Counted from the stretch's first letter, positions 37,451 to 48,396 are shown. The stretch is 49,662 nucleotides of DNA from Phaeoceros laevis (GCA_049999765.1 JBNGIQ010007708.1:1-49662); one strand, 5' to 3'. Made by a program: numbers and translations. Notes: a model not told the origin generated them from the sequence alone.

Positions 37451-37932
37451 AGGGAACAAGGGAACACATGCGAGCTGCAGTAGAGGATCCACTCAAGCTC
37501 AAGCTATGCGCAAACATGCTTTTAAGGCGCGTGTGCGCAGATAACAGGGTTGCAAAACGGTGCTTGTCGCGGCGGCGCCAAGGAACTTGCTCTGCAGATT
37601 TCTAGAAACTTGGCGGTTCAGGCGGTCCTGCTCCAGGAAACTTGCTCTGCAGATTTCCAGGCGTCTGATGTCAGGTTACCTGAGAAGTGAGGAGCTCTAT
37701 GACCTAGTTCTCCGTTTTCTAATTTTCAGCTTAGGTAGTGCGTAAATGGTGGGCATCGTGAGTCTTTACACTTCTGCGTCGCCAAGTTGCAAGTATTGTG
37801 CCAGCATGACCGAATTGCGGATTACATTCGAGACAAATGTCACAATAACGACACTAGATGTACCTAGTACTGATTTTTGAATCTGCCAAATTTTAAACGA
37901 AACCGCTTTGGTTTCATTCTTCAGATATTTCT
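37451..37932. other. Intergenic / DHDPR 5' region with short repeats
   Basis: It includes the out-of-frame transit-like ATG at 37517. Between about 37575 and 37660 the phrase AACTTGCTCTGCAGATTTC occurs twice. A dispersed-repeat copy lies at 37655-37770 (listed separately). Confidence 0.5.
37641..37770. repeat. Dispersed short repeat, copy A
   Basis: The core CTCTGCAGATTTCCAGG and GTCTGATGTCAGGT, then CTCTATG, TTTTCAGCTTA and GGTAGTGCGTAAAT, recurs in the same order at 41046-41180 inside an intron of the TMEM115-like gene. No coding capacity. It resembles a short non-autonomous element, but no ends could be fixed. Confidence 0.65.
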
Positions 37933-39483
37933 CTAAGCATTGTCATAATAATGCAACCTGTATAACAAGACTCTTCCTGCAGCATTTCCTGCAGCCAGAT
38001 ATCCGCCACCAGGGCTGAAGCCTACGGAATGAATGTACTGCAAAGGGGTGTTCGCAGTAGGCCAGTTAGAAAACACTGTATAGGAAGGCAGATGCACTAG
38101 CCTTAAAGCATCCTTCTTCATCCGAGAAGTTATAGCCAGGATCTGCGTGTCACAGTTGAACTTCACGTTGTCTATGCTGGTGACGAGGTTCATAAGTGTC
38201 TTCTTAGGCTTCGTGGCACCTCCCACAAAAGAGTCCCTGTCATAAACGTTCACCACCCCGCTTGCCGACCCGGTAGCGAAAAGACTACTGTCTACAGAAA
38301 CACCAAGTGTGGTGCTTTTAAAACTGCCCTCGTCTCGGCCTTTATGAATGCATCTCCTGGTCCTCAAATCCCAAGTGTAAACCTCTCCATCTTCACCTAC
38401 GCTGAGCAACTCCTTCCCACCTTGAGCAAAAGAAAGAGCTCGGACACTGCCATTCATCTTCATGCTTCCAATCCACTGCCTAGAGGCAAGCGAGGTCAGT
38501 AAGATGTACCCTTCATTCCCTTGGAATGCAAGAGTCTTGCTGTCCTGAGAAACAGCAAACGACTCCAAGCTCTTCTCTTCTCGCCCTATTAACTGGTTGA
38601 CCTTATCAACCCTTCCTGCCTCCATGTCGTAAACATGAAAGTACTTTCTCCGACTTGAGGCGATGACCTTAGAACCATCAGGCACGAAGGCTGCTTCATG
38701 AATGGGAAAGTTCTCCAAGAAGATGCTCTGGATCTTAGGATTCCTCTTCCCATCGATTTGAAAAAATCGAAGCTTCTTGTCAAGTCCTGCTGTCATCAAA
38801 ATCTGGGCATTCCTGTGAAACTCCACGGACTGCACCACAGCATTTGATGGCTCTTCGCTGTTAGCATCACGCATCCGAGAAACGTTGATCAACCCGGGTG
38901 GCAACCTCGACTTACTCTTCACCACAAGGTCTGCGTTCTCCCTCAGTACAAGCTGGCCTGATGTTCTGTCATAGACCTCTGATCCTAAGCTGAGCGGATG
39001 GTCAGTATCATCAACCTCTGATGCGGAGTCGTCAGTGTCACAACCACTCCCTTGTCGTCTGTTTGTCCTAAGCTCGGCCCAAGAGGTTTCCGGATTCAGC
39101 TTCCTGTGTTGCGCTCTCAGTCTCTCGACATAATCCGTCCCGGAGACTACGGTCTCACCTTCATGTCTCCTGAGTTTCCTCAGGCGGTTTACACTAGAAA
39201 TGTCAACCGAGGTGGCTGCCTCCTCCTCGTCTACCCAAGCAGGCTTCCGTGCAACCACGTCGCTCTCCTCTTCATATTGCACAATTTGAAGCTCATCTGC
39301 AGCATTCCTTGCATCATCAAGCTCGTGACCTAACCTGTTGACTACAGACTCTTCAAGGTTTCCGAACAGTAAGGACTCCAGCTGCGCAGCCTCTTCCTCC
39401 TCATGCTTCAAGGAAATGCGTTCAGGAACGTCCTTGCGCTTCCGTTTCCTCTTGCTCTGCTCTAGAACTGCATCCAACGCCAT
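37933..39483 (-). CDS. UTP18: UTP18-like WD40 protein, small-subunit processome
   Basis: Nucleolar WD40 protein of the UTP-B part of the small-subunit processome, needed for 18S pre-rRNA processing. Single exon, 516 residues from ATG 39483. The N-terminal ~200 residues are charged (KRKRKRKD, EEEEAAQ, YEEESD) and disordered. The propeller starts near HRNAQILMTAGLDKKLRFFQIDG and includes LSVGEDGEVYTWDLRTRRC and LFATGSASGVVNVYDRDSF. It ends FSPGGGYLAAGNAAGRVLLYRLHYYDNA, the usual UTP18 C-terminus. Length and start fit the family. An AAACCCT core resembling the telo-box of ribosome-biogenesis promoters lies at about 39537-39543, with the following base altered. The gene is divergent to the TMEM115-like gene. 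Confidence 0.93.
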   Translation of the reverse strand: MALDAVLEQSKRKRKRKDVPERISLKHEEEEAAQLESLLFGNLEESVVNRLGHELDDARNAADELQIVQYEEESDVVARKPAWVDEEEAATSVDISSVNRLRKLRRHEGETVVSGTDYVERLRAQHRKLNPETSWAELRTNRRQGSGCDTDDSASEVDDTDHPLSLGSEVYDRTSGQLVLRENADLVVKSKSRLPPGLINVSRMRDANSEEPSNAVVQSVEFHRNAQILMTAGLDKKLRFFQIDGKRNPKIQSIFLENFPIHEAAFVPDGSKVIASSRRKYFHVYDMEAGRVDKVNQLIGREEKSLESFAVSQDSKTLAFQGNEGYILLTSLASRQWIGSMKMNGSVRALSFAQGGKELLSVGEDGEVYTWDLRTRRCIHKGRDEGSFKSTTLGVSVDSSLFATGSASGVVNVYDRDSFVGGATKPKKTLMNLVTSIDNVKFNCDTQILAITSRMKKDALRLVHLPSYTVFSNWPTANTPLQYIHSVGFSPGGGYLAAGNAAGRVLLYRLHYYDNA

Positions 39484-40037
39484 CGGAGGAGACAACGTGC
39501 AAACGGCAAAGCCGTGGGCGTCCGCGTCTGTGGAAAAAACCCTGTGAACAATCCAACCACAGTGTAGTTGGTTACCATATAGCTACAAAGCCCGCCTCGG
39601 TCTTTCACCACATCTCGGTCCAATTGTTGCAGTGTTGGAAACTTGAGTAAGGACAAATGTCGCCCTCCCGGCTCCCATGTCGTTCTTCCGAAAACAAAAA
39701 TGAAGTGAAGGACATGTAACTTGAAACTCCAAGCCCTACCTTACAATAGGTCAGCTATGGCTTTGTGAACACGCTGATCTGCATTTGGAAAAGAGTCATT
39801 AGCTGTTAGCTGCCAATCGCTTACAACTGCTCTACTGGATTGCAGTACATCCGGTAGTTCGCGATGCATCCGAGCTGAGCATTTGGCGCCGCGCATTCTG
39901 TAGGATCATTTCTTGGCATGTTGGAAGGACGGGGATCGAGGATGCGATCTGGATCTGAAATTGAAAGAACCGCATTTTGATGCTGTGAGAGGTTTTCTTT
40001 GTGGTATAGCTCCGGTAGCTAGATTGCGGGAGACGAG
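39484..40037. promoter_or_regulatory. Short divergent intergenic region, probable bidirectional promoter
   Basis: About 550 bases separate the start codons of UTP18 (minus) and the TMEM115-like gene (plus), so both promoters must lie here or overlap. The ORFs seen in it are antisense shadows. No TATA box is convincing. Confidence 0.5.
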
Positions 40038-42224
40038 ATGCTTCCCCAGGAAAGTAGCTGGTCCTCCCACTGGGGTTCGCAGGCTGGTGGAGGCCTGGTG
40101 AGTTGATTCGTGCTAATGTTCGAGTACTACGAGCTGATAAGCAATTGCCGGTTTGACAAAGCACCTGTTGTAGGTTCGAATTGGGCATTGTCGTTGAGTT
40201 GTATGGCAAATCTAGCAGTGGAGGAACGTGAATGTGGTTATTAGTGAGGTTCAATTACCTTTGGACTGAAGGAACACTAGGTGCAGAGCCCTCCGTCAAT
40301 TGAGAGAGTCGGTAGATAAACTTTTCTCGCTGTCACCATGGCACTTCTGTTAACACCATCACAATTGTTTATGCCAGGGACGGGGGATTCTGACGGGCTT
40401 CACGAAGGTTTCTAAAGGATTTGCTGCTTTCTTTGTGGTGGGATATGTTCTATCTCTTATTTCCCCCACGACTCAGGATTATTTCGCACTCATCCCTGCA
40501 AAGTATGGTTGAACTCCTGATCTCCCTGTTTCCTGTTTGTTGCTCTATTTCTCTTGTGTGTTGATATGTATGGGTAAGCTAACACCTTGCTGCTTGTGGC
40601 ACAGAACGATCCCCTTCGGATGGAACCTCATCACAGCCGGATATTTGGAGACGACCTTATCTCAGGTGAGCTTCCCTATTGCGCATCAGTATGGGACTCA
40701 TTACAGTTTTGACGTGGCTTGAGTACGAGAGCAGACGGAAGCTTGCATTTGTGCTTCGTATTTTTGGAGAACGTATCTTATATACTGGTTAACTGTAGAG
40801 TTCGTCTTACGGCTTTGCATTTTTTTGCAGCTGATCCTGAGTATTGTCGCCATACTTTACTTCGGGAAGATATTACAGCCAATCTGGGGCACTAGAGAGT
40901 TTGTGAAGTTCATAGTCGTCGTCAACTTTCTGGCTGCAATTGGCACATTCATAATTGCCATCATTCTCTACTATGCCACTACCAACGAAAAAGAATATCT
41001 GTGAGTTACCCAATCTCTTGCAGAAGTTGATAGCTGTCACTTTCTGGCTCTGCAGAATTCCAGGTGTCTGATGTCAGGTACATGAGAGGTGTTGACCTCT
41101 ATGGGTAGTTTTTCAATCTCTACTTTTCAGCTTATTGTGTGAAGTTCGTGCATGAGGTAGTGCATAAATAGTGGTCATTTTGAGACCAGATATACGCCAA
41201 TCTCAGGATTCCATGGAGCTTGGGCAGGCTTTCTCGTGGCATTTAAACAGATTGTGCCTGATCAAGAGTTCCCTATACTTTTCAGTCTCAAAACACGTGC
41301 CAAGGTATTGTCAAACCTTGTCTTTGGGTGGTGGCAAAAAGCCAATTCATACTAGCATGGGCTCTGAATCTCCGCAAGTGCAGACAGCGTTTTTTTCCAT
41401 GTTATGTTTTAGTGACACAGCTATAGTGCTGTACTTACTTGACAAGGGCTGAACACTCTCTCTCACTTGTGTTACAGTGGGCCCCATCTCTATTTGTGGC
41501 GATTGTGGTTGTTTCCAGTTTCATTTTCAAGGATCCAATCAAATTCCTTCCGTTTGTGCTGTTCGGGACCTATGGAGCTTGGCTGTATTTAAGATACTCC
41601 CAGCGCAAGCCTGAGACCAATCTTCGCGGTGATCCTAGCGAGGAGTTTGCGTTTGCAACTTTTTTCCCCGAGTTCTTAAGGTTCGTAACCAGCTGCACAT
41701 GTTAGAGGTCCTTGCCCTTGACTTGTAATTCGATTTGAACAACATGCTGAACACATTGATGTATATAACTGGATAATGCTTACCTGTTGCGTTTTTGCTA
41801 TTTGATAGCCCTGCTGTCAACGTCGTCGCCGTAGTGTTCGAGAGAATCTTTTGCGGTCGCTCCAAGATGGCAGATGAGCTTACCAATGGGTATGCATACA
41901 AGGAGAAGCCTCTGCCAGGTTCAGATCCAATCGATGCCAGCAGAAGACGGTGCAGCCTCCTACCCTGTTGTGCAGGAGAATCTTCTGACATGATATCTGC
42001 AATGACCTGTGAATGGGTTTTGCTTTTTTGGGTATTCCTGGTTGCGTAGTAACGTCCTCCTTGGGTCACTTCACAGGGAGCGGGGAGCACGGGCCCTGGA
42101 AGAAAGGTTAAGTGCAAACGCTAAACCAGTCGAAACAGAGGCTGCCAAAGAGGATGATGGCCCCACCGGACTTCCTGTAAGTCTATCAGCTGCCGAACCT
42201 CTGGGTCCAGAAGATAGAGTGTGA
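40038..42224 (+). CDS. TMEM115: TMEM115-like multi-pass Golgi membrane protein (rhomboid-like fold), 8 exons
   Basis: Member of the TMEM115/DUF1751 family, Golgi-located proteins related in fold to rhomboids but lacking protease residues. Exons: 40038-40097, 40378-40502, 40605-40665, 40831-41000, 41190-41304, 41478-41680, 41809-41949, 42077-42224; 340 residues, phases consistent. Conserved blocks: GFTKVSKGFAAFFVVGYVLSLI, ALIPAKTIPFGWNLITAGYLE, GKILQPIWGTREFVKF, YTPISGFHGAWAGFLVAFKQIVPDQ, YLRYSQRKPETNLRGDPSEEFAFATFFPEFLR and the tail LPGSDPIDASRRRERGARALEERL, all strongly like plant homologues. Five or six TM helices are visible. Exon 1 (20 residues, no homology) is the least certain. Intron 4 carries a copy of a dispersed repeat. 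Confidence 0.88.
41046..41180. repeat. Dispersed short repeat, copy B, inside an intron
   Basis: Shares GGCTCTGCAGAATTCCAGG, TGTCTGATGTCAGGT, CTCTATG, TTTTCAGCTTA and GAGGTAGTGCATAAAT with 37641-37770 in the same order and orientation. It lies fully inside intron 4 of the TMEM115-like gene. Confidence 0.65.
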
Positions 42225-43800
42225 GAACGACACTCTGTTTGTAGCTCTGGGAAGGTACAGGTTCACTTTCTGCATGTTTATACGAATTATGGCAGAAAAC
42301 CATGTCACACGGACACCTAGATGCATTTACTCGTGAAGGTGTGACCTGAATGGCCAGTACGATATTCGCTGCTAGGACAAACAAATGTTCAGAATCCATT
42401 GCATCGTATGCTGATGGCGTCGTGTACATTCTGATATGCTATTCTCTTGGCTGCCTCGTTTCAGCAGTGGGTATCCGAGGTTATCTGTCTTGGAATCTGC
42501 TTGATACTTGAGATGCTCTAGGAACTTGCACAAATCTACCACTAGTGGGGGCATACAAGATTCGTAGGTTCATCCCTTGCGTGTAGAGGATCCGTATATG
42601 CGGACCCGAAGGTTACTGTAAGAGCACATACACTAGGAAGCACTGAGTCCGGACCGGGGACTTCAGTCTTTTATCAAGGGGTCCTCGTGACTGCCGTCAA
42701 TGATAGACCTGGCACTGGCTGGGTAGTAGTAGCAGTAGTGTGGTTATGGTGTTGCACACGGGGACATAAGTTTGCAACCGGGAGCGAGGTCACTCTTGTA
42801 GGTGCAAGAGGCGTGCTGCTGTCAATCCTTCAGGGCTACCACCGTGAAGCGCGGCAGCTGACGATTTGGATCGCATCAACGGGAGCAGCATATACCACCA
42901 ACGGAAACGCATCAACAGAAAAGCATCAACTTTAACAAGTGGGGCTTATCCCGTGTAGTGGTTAACTTACACGCACCATTGGCAACATTCTCACACGTTT
43001 GTTCTCAAAACCAGAAACAAAAACTTGCGAGAAGCAGAGGTCACCCATCCGAGTGGTGATCCGCCATCCGAGTGGTGATCCGACCCCTGGCCCTGAACTC
43101 TCAACGCACTCGATTTCGGGGCCAGTAAAACTGGCCCTGGCCCTGCTGGCAGCCAGAAAAGAAAGGGCTACTTTCGGGTTTGGCCACACGATGCTAGGGG
43201 GGCCCCTTTCACCGTGTTTCACGCTGAGGCTCAGTTTTTCACCAGTTTGCCGTTAGTTCACCTTTGTTGACACACTCGTAGACGGCGCGTCACGTGAAAC
43301 GTAGGGAGTTGCCAGGAAGGCTCTATTCTCATCATCCTGGCTACCGAAAAAAGCCGCGAGACGATGTCGCTTACGTGGGCGTGCTGTAGCCGCTTTCGTG
43401 GCCTGACCATGGCAACCAATTGTTGCGGGAAAGCCGAACTTGAATGATGAAGGGAGAGATTAAAGTCGCCTGAATGAGCTCCCTTTTTCCCGCTGTCGCA
43501 GCTCCTCAGCCCCCGGATTGCGGCTCCTTTCTGCATTGTGTGGCCAGGAGGTGCTTGCAATCAGGTCTTGCAGCAGATGCTCTAGTTCTGAGGAGCTCGA
43601 ATGGCTTTATCTGCAGGCGAGGTCTGGGTGCCAAGGTCCTTGTCTTTGCTGGAAGGTGAATAATTGGAAGGGCAGACCGGAGTAGGGCAATTGGCTGCGG
43701 GCAGGGAGGTTGAACTAGGGTGCCAGGGGATTTTTACGAGGGTGGGAACGGAGGATGGTGGTCAGGAAGGCTACTCTTTGATCGCGTCCTCTTCTTGAAC
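42225..43800. other. Intergenic region without recognised gene
   Basis: About 1.6 kb. It has a perfect 19-bp tandem repeat at 43045-43082 and GC-rich, GGCCCTGG-rich sequence at 43080-43150. ORFs here are short and overlap on opposite strands. The last 300 bases are probably the leader of the following gene, whose frame is open upstream to 43720 but begins there with GTG. Confidence 0.5.
43045..43082. repeat. Perfect 19-bp tandem duplication
   Basis: CCATCCGAGTGGTGATCCG occurs twice head to tail (43045-43063 and 43064-43082) without mismatch. Confidence 0.9.
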
Positions 43801-46084
43801 ATGAAAGGCAAGAAGGGGAGTGCGCAGGAATTGGTGCAGGTATGGGAGGAATGCAAGTGCCGGCGTAGGTCCTCGGTCAAGGGCTTCTTCACCAGGCGGG
43901 TGCCTGTTCTGCTACTTCTCGCCGTGGGCGTGGGTGCAGCGTGTGGACTGAGGAAGCTGGACGGGGTCTCTACGGCCTGTTCTGCCTTTGTCGTAGGGTT
44001 TTGCACCGTGGCTTGGTTCAGAAGGGGAGCCCGGCTGAAGCAGCAAAAATTGGGCGAGTCCAAGGCTGTGGAAGTTGAAATCAGGAAGGGGACGACCACG
44101 CTGTTGGATTCCACGTTCGACGATGATTTTATTGAGCTCTTCAATGCTCTTGAAGGGGTGAGTGAAAGGTTTTTGAAGTACGAACGGGAGTATGCCCGGT
44201 GCGTGTGTAGGAGTTGGAGATTTTGCCCTGACCAACGGCCATTGGTCTGTTGCAGAGGTCGCAGTCGTCGGTATGGATATCGCCGGAGGCAAGAATTGAA
44301 TGGTTTGTCCCTTCACCCTCCTGATGTCTAAGCGTCAAGGCTAGCTGAGCTTTGGTTTGTGAGTGGCCAGTATTGTTATCACTGTAGGGTATCCGGGTCA
44401 CCGAGATGTTGCCCTGCCGTTGAGATGTTGCCCTGCACTGCCTGACTGTAGGTTATCTATACTGAATTGCAGGGAGAAAAAAGCCCAGGCGTATGCAAAG
44501 CAGTTGGGAGGCATAGCCGCTGAAGCTCAAAACATAGCGGCGAGGCTGAAGTCTGCTGCTAGACAAGCTCATGCGTATGCGGACAGCATAGCTCCACCAG
44601 GTGTTCCAGATAAGAACGTTGATGCGAGTCTTAGGATTGTTGCAACAGGTGACTCTGGAATGAGCACAAGAAGCAACGCTTTGTTTGAAGATTTCGGACT
44701 GGGAACTGAAGATCCGGCCAGTTGCAGGTCTGTCTCACATGCCGTTCTGCCAGAAGGTGTGCTGGTCGCGGGTTTCAAAGAGCTACAGCAAGCAGTTTCA
44801 CAAACAGCAGATAAGTTGCTCTTGGGGGGAATTGGTCCTGGTTTCAAGAAGTCAGATGAGGATGCAGCAGCTGCAGGAGGCGGAATAGTCGTGCCCACTC
44901 AATCCGGCCTGGCAGGCGGGCCGACGAAGGTTGAGGACAAGATTGTGGACTGCGGAACTGTTGCTGGCCGTGTAGTCACAGAAACTCCTTACTATTCCAC
45001 TGAACTGTCGAATTTGGGGAAAGACCATTCAGGTGAAGAAGCTAGGGACAAATTGTATGAGGAGATTGTGCGTCAGAACAGCCAGGTGCCGACAAGTGCT
45101 CTAGGTGTCAACGGGCTTGATCACGAGGAAGTCTGTGAGGTGGTCCCTGTTCCAGATTCGCTTCTTCAGGCTGAAGAAGCTTCTGCGCGAAGTCGCAATG
45201 GGTGGTCTGCAGGAAATCAAGTTTTCGCAGACATGTTCGAGCCTATTGCTTCGGAGGAAGCCAGCCTTAGAACCGGCGAGGTACAGCCGACCAGCTTGAG
45301 ACCGGGTCTCCCTGGCAATGAGGCCAGCTTGACCCAGGTGACAGTTACGAGGACACAGGGCTTGCACAAACGCAGTGTAAACCTTGAAAATTGGGCAGAA
45401 GGTGACCTCACCTCCGTTAGTGAGCATGAAGATGATTTTTCCTCAAGAACATCTGAGGAAGCAGCTGAGCATGTCTCACGAGTTGGAAGCGATATCAGCT
45501 TGGAAACGACTTCCACAGACATTTCTCTTCTGGCAGTGGATGCTGGAAGTGCGGGAGTCAGTCCCGTGGCACTTCTTTCACGAAGGACGGCTAGTTTCAG
45601 AGAGACTGGAACAGAACGGAAGTCTGCGAGCACTGAGTATGGGAAGACTTCGAAGCATCGTGTGTCTAAAAGTGATGGTGATTTCCTCTTCAGGAACTCC
45701 CTGGATGGCAGTGCATCCGAAAGGGAGAATGCTTCAAGTGTGACAAGCAGTCCGACACGGTACGGCTCCTTCAAGGTCCATGATGTGAGGGTTGGGAGTG
45801 GGGAGGTCCCGCCACAGTTGAGTACCAGGCGACCCAACAGAGGCATTGCTTCGAGACTGAAAGGCGCACTCACATCAAAGAGGTTTTCCAGCAGTAGGGT
45901 TGTTCCAGGGAGGGATGACGTGAAACCAAGTTCGGGTTCAAGGAGGGATGATAAGTCTAAAGCAGTAACCCCAAAAAGGGAAGATGTTTTCAAAGTGAAT
46001 AGAATTCCCTCCACTGAAGCGGCATCCAAAGTAGAAGCAAACCCAAAGGCCTTAGGCAATCCAGCGAGGAGACGGTTGTCATAG
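43801..46084 (+). CDS. Unrecognised 671-residue protein with two N-terminal membrane segments
   Basis: Exons 43801-44157, 44256-44302 and 44473-46084 join in phase. I do not recognise the family. Two hydrophobic segments (VPVLLLLAVGVGAACGL, ~33-49; STACSAFVVGFCTVAWF, ~57-73) form a probable hairpin with basic flanks. Next comes FDDDFIELFNALEG, then a short exon (RSQSSVWISPEARIEW) and an Ala-rich helix (EKKAQAYAKQLGGIAAEAQNIAARLKSAARQAHAYA) likely to be coiled. The remaining ~480 residues are Ser/Glu/Thr-rich and probably disordered, with a basic end (GIASRLKGALTSKRFSSSR, NPARRRLS). This layout suggests a membrane-anchored scaffold, but that is only inference. The last 72 nt of coding sequence are duplicated downstream. 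Confidence 0.72.
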
Positions 46085-46267
46085 GAAAGCCATTAGAGCT
46101 CTTAGTTAAGGGAGTAGTGCCTGGGCCTCTTTGTATTTGACAACACTGAAGCCGCATCCAAAGTAGAAGCAAATCCAAAGACCTAAGGCAATCCAGCGAG
46201 GAGACGGTTGTCATATTACAACTCTTAGTCAAGGGAGTAGTGCCTGGGTCTCTGTGTATTTGACAAG
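46013..46267. repeat. Tandem duplication of the terminal coding end plus 3' UTR
   Basis: Copy A (46013-46144) covers the last ~24 codons, stop and start of the 3' UTR; copy B (46145 to about 46267) follows directly. Both start ACTGAAGC and share CAATCCAGCGAGGAGACGGT and AGGGAGTAGTGCCTGGG. Copy B has a few substitutions, one creating an in-frame stop (CCTTAGG to CCTAAGG), and a short deletion. Confidence 0.9.
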
Positions 46268-46489
46268 ATCTGTACACTAGAAATCGTGGTCGAGGAACAG
46301 TGCGCTACTGTTGTACCATTCTACATTTTGTCACCAATTCGAAGCGAACACATGGTGCCAGAATGCTTATGTACTGCGGTATGTGATGGGATATGTCCGT
46401 GAACTCAGAAGTGGAACCTTCTTCACTCATGACTAGTTCTACGTCCCTGACGTAACGCCCGATTAGCGAAAAGCAGCTCCAGTATCCAA
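46268..46489. other. Intergenic between convergent genes
   Basis: 3' regions of the 671-residue protein gene and of the NXPE-like gene. No gene seen. Confidence 0.5.
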
Positions 46490-48396
46490 TTACTGGGATG
46501 GACATATGGCGTTGAGCAGAACGTGGTCAAGCATCACGTCCACAAAGTATTGGTGTCCTGTTTGGCCAAACCAAAATTCGAGAGCAGGAGGTCTCCCGTA
46601 GTGTCCTCCATCGCTGCAGTTGTTATCAAAGTGCCAAGGAAAAGTCATGTCGTAAGCATCCACCACTCTCAGGGGCAACCTTGTGGACAGAAGTCTGTCC
46701 ACCAAAATCTTGTTAAATGTTTCCATCTTTTGAGGATTGGCAGGCATGCCCCTGGATTCACCTGCTGGAGCTACCGTATTTCGGAACACCACTTTGGGCT
46801 TGTTAACGTGCTGTACACTGTCCCACACCCCTTCCCAGAACTTGGCTGCAAAATCAGCCGCTTGGACGTACTCTTTGAGAGTGCTCCACTTTTTCCCATC
46901 ATGTAGCCCCGAATTGATGATAATGTAGTCTGGCACTTGGGTGCCTGTGAAGTAAGATTGCAGGGTCAGACGGTAAGGCTCGTGAAATAGTGATGCTAGG
47001 CCAAGGTTGTTCTCTGATTCCTGATAATGGCCTCCAAATATGCTTGTTATGCGGAGAGTTTGATTGCTGTTTGCAGGATTTTGAAACACAGCATCGAACG
47101 TTCTGCTAGGTGTGCCAACGTCCAAGCCCAACACGAAGTTGAGCAAGTTTCTGATTGTGTCTTGGTGATTGGAGTCCCCCCAGAAGAACACCCATCTCGA
47201 ACCCACGCAGTCCCACGCCTCAGGCTGCTCAAAGATGCGAAATGTGCAATGCGCAGAGTACACCCACCCGTTGCTCTCGATGCTGCCGAGTGGCCCTGTG
47301 CACCAGGATGGGTTACAAGGGCTGCTAGGCGGTAGGCATCGAAAACGGCCATAAGAATCAGGCTCATTGCACGTAGCGTTGAAGAAATTCCTAGTCCATC
47401 GACCCCTCCATTCCCTGAGTTGAAAATCCTCATCCATGCATTGTCTGAGACGATCATGTTCATCATCCTTACCACGGTGCTTCAAGGAATATAGAGCAGC
47501 TTCTCCACCACCCACGTCCACGAAATTCACTGCTGAATCTTTAACTAAGTCTCTCTCTGATCCTTGCCTCTGTTCACTTGAACCTTTCACAAATTCTATG
47601 TCGATGCTGAGAAGCTCTTTTCTTTGGACCCAACAGTCTGGCACCAAGTCAAGGCCGTGAAGATTTCCAAACAGCAATACAGCCCTGAAGCTGAAGAGTC
47701 CAGTTATCATCTTCGGTATGCGCACCCTAAGAAAGTAAGACCCATCCCCCAGGTCTATAAGAGGAGGTCGAGACCTCCATCCTGAACCTGAGCCCAAGCA
47801 CACAGCTACAGTGAGTTCAAAGACAGTGTCCACCATGCCCTAAAACGATGAATCCGTCAGTGAAGGTCACCTGTTAGCGCTGTCTCGAAGAAGTCTCCAC
47901 CACCACACCGCCGAGTGCCATTTTCCAAGAATGAAACCAGCAGCAGCTCATGCAAAACCCCTGACTCCATCTGCAGTGGTATCCCGGGCTGCGGGACCGG
48001 CAGCCCGAACAACAAGACCCTGCTAGTTCTTCCATTGTCGCACCTGTTTGTGCCATTGCTTTCCGCCTGCATGATCAGCCACTGAGCGTCTCCGTCCCTG
48101 GCTACAACAGCCCTCTGAGCGTCCCTAAGTGGCCTGCTCCGCCCTAGACCAGTGAGGAGTGACAGTCCCGTGCAACCTGTCGACTCTTCCAGATACCTGC
48201 ATGAATGCAGGACCACTAGAGCGCTGGACAGCAACAGAGTGCTCACCACTAGCATGCCTCCGTGACAGGATGCCACGCTGCAGTCCCCGCATTGAGCCTC
48301 CAGGGTAGAGGCTGCGTCCATTGAGCCTTGCTTCGGGATTCCGAAGAAGATGTGCCTGCTCCTGTGCAAGTTCTTCCAGCCCCGAGTTGTCCCCAT
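46490..48396 (-). CDS. NXPE/PC-esterase-like type II membrane protein
   Basis: Probable Golgi type II membrane protein of the NXPE / PC-esterase superfamily, whose plant members (TBL) acetylate wall polysaccharides. Exon 1 is 48396-47871 and exon 2 is 47805-46490, giving 613 residues; the intron is only 65 nt, but it is the only join that restores frame and domain. TM anchor at ~47-65 (GMLVVSTLLLSSALVVLHS). Then an Ig/filamin-like NXPE domain (SRVLLFGLPVPQPG, RRCGGGDFFETALTG, GWRSRPPLIDLGDGSYFLRV). The esterase domain has WCTGPLG, the GDS block FFWGDSNHQDTIRN, PDYIIINSGLHD and the DxxH block CSDGGHYG, so catalytic residues are present. ATG 48396 directly follows an in-frame stop; 48321 is an alternative start. 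Substrate unknown; wall glycan acetylation is only one possibility. Confidence 0.8.

Noticed and set aside
45217-46059. 280-codon open frame on the minus strand
   Set aside because: It lies wholly antisense to the Ser/Glu-rich third exon of the 671-residue protein; such composition leaves the opposite frame open by chance.
47836-47857. A 31-nt intron (GT at 47870 to the AG before ATGGTGGAC) in the NXPE-like gene
   Set aside because: Too short for a plant intron, and the joined frame hits a stop; the 65-nt intron ending at 47806 restores frame and domain.
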